Source of the DNA: Deltaproteobacteria bacterium
GTDB lineage: Bacteria > Desulfobacterota > DSM-4660 > Desulfatiglandales > B25-G16
Reading direction: 5' to 3'
DNA: 7,170 nucleotides
Assembly (NCBI GenBank): GCA_003646875.1
Contig: QMLT01000082.1
Span: forward strand, 1 to 7,170
In this document: piece by piece, positions 6,368-7,170 of the stretch
How the letters are laid out: every line of letters begins with the position of its first letter
Position numbering within the stretch: the first letter of the stretch is position 1
Translations under genes and position numbers: made by a program
The notes under the pieces: model-generated
Told to the model about the DNA's origin: nothing
What the model saw: the letters and a program-made list of their open reading frames with translations, nothing else
Databases searched by the model: none

Positions 6368-6435
6368 AATATATAGTTTCTCTCATATATAACCCTGAAG
6401 CGAAGCATCTGGGTCATTTGCTGAGTAACGAATGA
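6340..6435 (+). CDS. Speculative 31-aa small ORF with buried Shine-Dalgarno
   Basis: ATG 6340-6342 opens 31 codons ending at TGA 6433-6435. A near-perfect AAAGGAG (6326-6332) sits with GGAG 7 nt before the ATG; another in-frame ATG at 6334 is too close to it. The peptide starts MSFLSHTHAQYIVSLIYNPE and ends in LGHLLSNE; it has no recognisable motif. Part of the Shine-Dalgarno and the whole start codon are inside the 5' arm of the 6330-6367 hairpin, which would hinder initiation. The ORF also runs through other repeat-like sequence, and I see no good promoter upstream. Most likely it is a chance frame across a repeat; the ribosome-binding site is the only positive evidence. Confidence 0.15.
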   Translation: MSFLSHTHAQYIVSLIYNPEAKHLGHLLSNE

Positions 6436-6436
6436 C
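6392..6436. repeat. Two adjoining imperfect hairpins, dispersed-repeat-like
   Basis: ACCC (6392-6395) can pair with GGGT (6411-6414) around an imperfect GAAGC-GAA-GCATC core. Immediately after, GTCATTTG (6413-6420) pairs with CGAATGAC (6429-6436) through 8 bp including one G-T pair. The minus-strand text (GTCATTCGTTACTCAGC, then GATGCTTCGCTTC) resembles the widespread 'GTCATTCtgAGCgaaGCgaag' type of dispersed bacterial intergenic repeat. That kinship is from memory, not a search. Confidence 0.45.
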
Positions 6437-6533
6437 GAGAAGTTCTTTCATGCTTTGTCGTGCCCGAAAGCCCATGTGAGTTCATCCATGTGTTATTCTT
6501 TTTGGTAAGTCCTTCGTATATGTGATCTTTTTA

Positions 6534-7115
6534 TCATGAGGATATCTTCTTAAAAAGTATATGCTCAACTAACTCGCATATTAGGTGTCCTGCCAGGATA
6601 TGGGTTTCCTGAACTCGAGGGGTCTGGTTGCTTTCAACTACCAATGGTAAATCTACTAATGTGAGCATTTTTCCTCCATCTCCTCCTATAAGACCAACGG
6701 CATATAAACCCTTCTCTTTAGCAGTCCTTATAGCAGAAAGAATGTTATTCGAGTTTCCACTCGTTGAAATAGCAAACAATATATCTCCTTCAACACCAAG
6801 CGCCTGAATCTGCTTAGAGAAGACTTCTTCATAGCTGTAATCATTGGCTACACTTGTAATAATAGAGGTATCAGTAGTGAGCGCCAAGGCTGGTAATGGG
6901 TGGCGATCTATTAGAAATCTGTTAACAAATTCTGCCGCAATATGCTGTGCATCGGCTGCGCTTCCTCCATTACCACACAGCATAAGCTTTCTGCCGTTCT
7001 TAAAGGCTTTCGATATATATTCAGCACAATCTATCAATGGAGAGATATTTTTTTTAATAAAACTCTCTTGAATTCTCTGGCTTTCTTTTGCTATTCTTCT
7101 GATAATTTTTTCCAT
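6534..7115 (-). CDS. gmhA: Phosphoheptose isomerase (sedoheptulose 7-phosphate isomerase)
   Basis: GmhA (EC 5.3.1.28) converts D-sedoheptulose 7-phosphate to D-glycero-D-manno-heptose 7-phosphate, the first step toward the ADP-heptose of LPS inner core. It is a cytosolic single-SIS-domain tetramer. The 193-aa length is standard. Visible are CGNGGSAADAQHIAAEF (47-63), LALTTDTSIITSVANDY (77-93), the phosphate-binding ISTSGNS (116-122) and TPRVQETHILAGHLICELVE (165-184). The four metal/active-site ligands H58, E62, Q169 and H177 keep the spacing of the E. coli enzyme (H61, E65, Q172, H180). This classical pattern separates it from DiaA and other SIS proteins, which lack the full set. Start: an in-frame TGA just upstream excludes extension, but the ATG at 7115 has only GCGGGA directly before it, a poor Shine-Dalgarno. 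No other heptose genes (hldE, gmhB, waaF) are in the window. Confidence 0.95.
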   Translation of the reverse strand: MEKIIRRIAKESQRIQESFIKKNISPLIDCAEYISKAFKNGRKLMLCGNGGSAADAQHIAAEFVNRFLIDRHPLPALALTTDTSIITSVANDYSYEEVFSKQIQALGVEGDILFAISTSGNSNNILSAIRTAKEKGLYAVGLIGGDGGKMLTLVDLPLVVESNQTPRVQETHILAGHLICELVEHILFKKISS

Positions 7116-7170
7116 TCCCGCACCGCGTCATCTTATCCCTATACCTTTACTATCTCATATAGTGTTTTAA

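Larger units (their letters stand above)
6211..6533. other. 323-bp structured intergenic spacer between gmhA and ispF
   Basis: No conserved gene is visible. The stretch should hold the 3' end of the gmhA transcript and the promoter of ispF-cysS-uvrB, because both flanking genes are on the minus strand. The contents are a 10-bp-period repeat (6249-6278), a 22-bp palindrome (6295-6316), a strong hairpin (6330-6367), two weaker hairpins (6392-6436) and one speculative small ORF. A TACAAT hexamer on the minus strand (complement of 6233-6238) could be the ispF -10, but no acceptable -35 lies 15-18 bp upstream of it. Positions 6437-6533 show nothing I can name. Confidence 0.7.

Noticed and set aside
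6211..6533. Search for CRISPR repeats, tRNA or riboswitch in the spacer
   Set aside because: No regularly spaced direct repeats, no cloverleaf with a T-arm, and no riboswitch consensus that I recognise.
6844..7071. 75-aa plus-strand frame opposite gmhA
   Set aside because: Antisense to the conserved GmhA core, low-complexity translation and no independent evidence.

Overview
The window reads as an ordinary chromosomal segment of an AT-rich, Gram-negative bacterium. A classical phosphoheptose isomerase (LPS heptose synthesis), an MEP-pathway ispF and a membrane-anchored M23 peptidase with Ig-like domains support this. The gene order ispF-cysS-uvrB and the style of the proteins and intergenic repeats suggest Desulfobacterota (former Deltaproteobacteria) or a close relative. 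That placement is inference, not demonstrated.

Layout. (1) Positions 1-427, minus strand: N-terminal part of a SLOG/LOG-like (TIGR00725-type) Rossmann protein that runs off the left edge. (2) Positions 428-526: a divergent intergenic region with possible overlapping back-to-back promoters, including a perfect TTGACA for the rightward gene. (3) Positions 527-1912, plus strand: an M23 (LytM) metallopeptidase with an N-terminal membrane anchor, two probable Ig-like domains and a complete catalytic set. (4) A short gap with a small hairpin and a four-unit heptamer tandem repeat, then an 83-aa uncharacterised protein (1997-2248, plus). Its 3' end overlaps the 3' end of uvrB by 15 bp. (5) A minus-strand operon read from 6210 to 2234: ispF, cysS and uvrB, with gaps of 18 and 5 bp. 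(6) Positions 6211-6533: a 323-bp spacer holding a 10-bp-period degenerate repeat, a 22-bp palindrome, a perfect 13-bp-stem hairpin and two weaker hairpins. One speculative 31-codon ORF here has a Shine-Dalgarno and start codon lying in the large hairpin. (7) Positions 6534-7115, minus strand: gmhA, complete with all four metal ligands.

The genes serve unrelated housekeeping tasks: isoprenoid precursor synthesis, cysteinyl-tRNA charging, nucleotide excision repair, LPS core heptose synthesis and cell-wall hydrolysis. I see no CRISPR, toxin-antitoxin pair, phage gene, transposase, rRNA or tRNA, and no convincing new multi-gene system. The most unusual parts are the structured 6211-6533 spacer, the uncharacterised 83-aa protein with its convergent overlap, and the overlapping divergent promoters.
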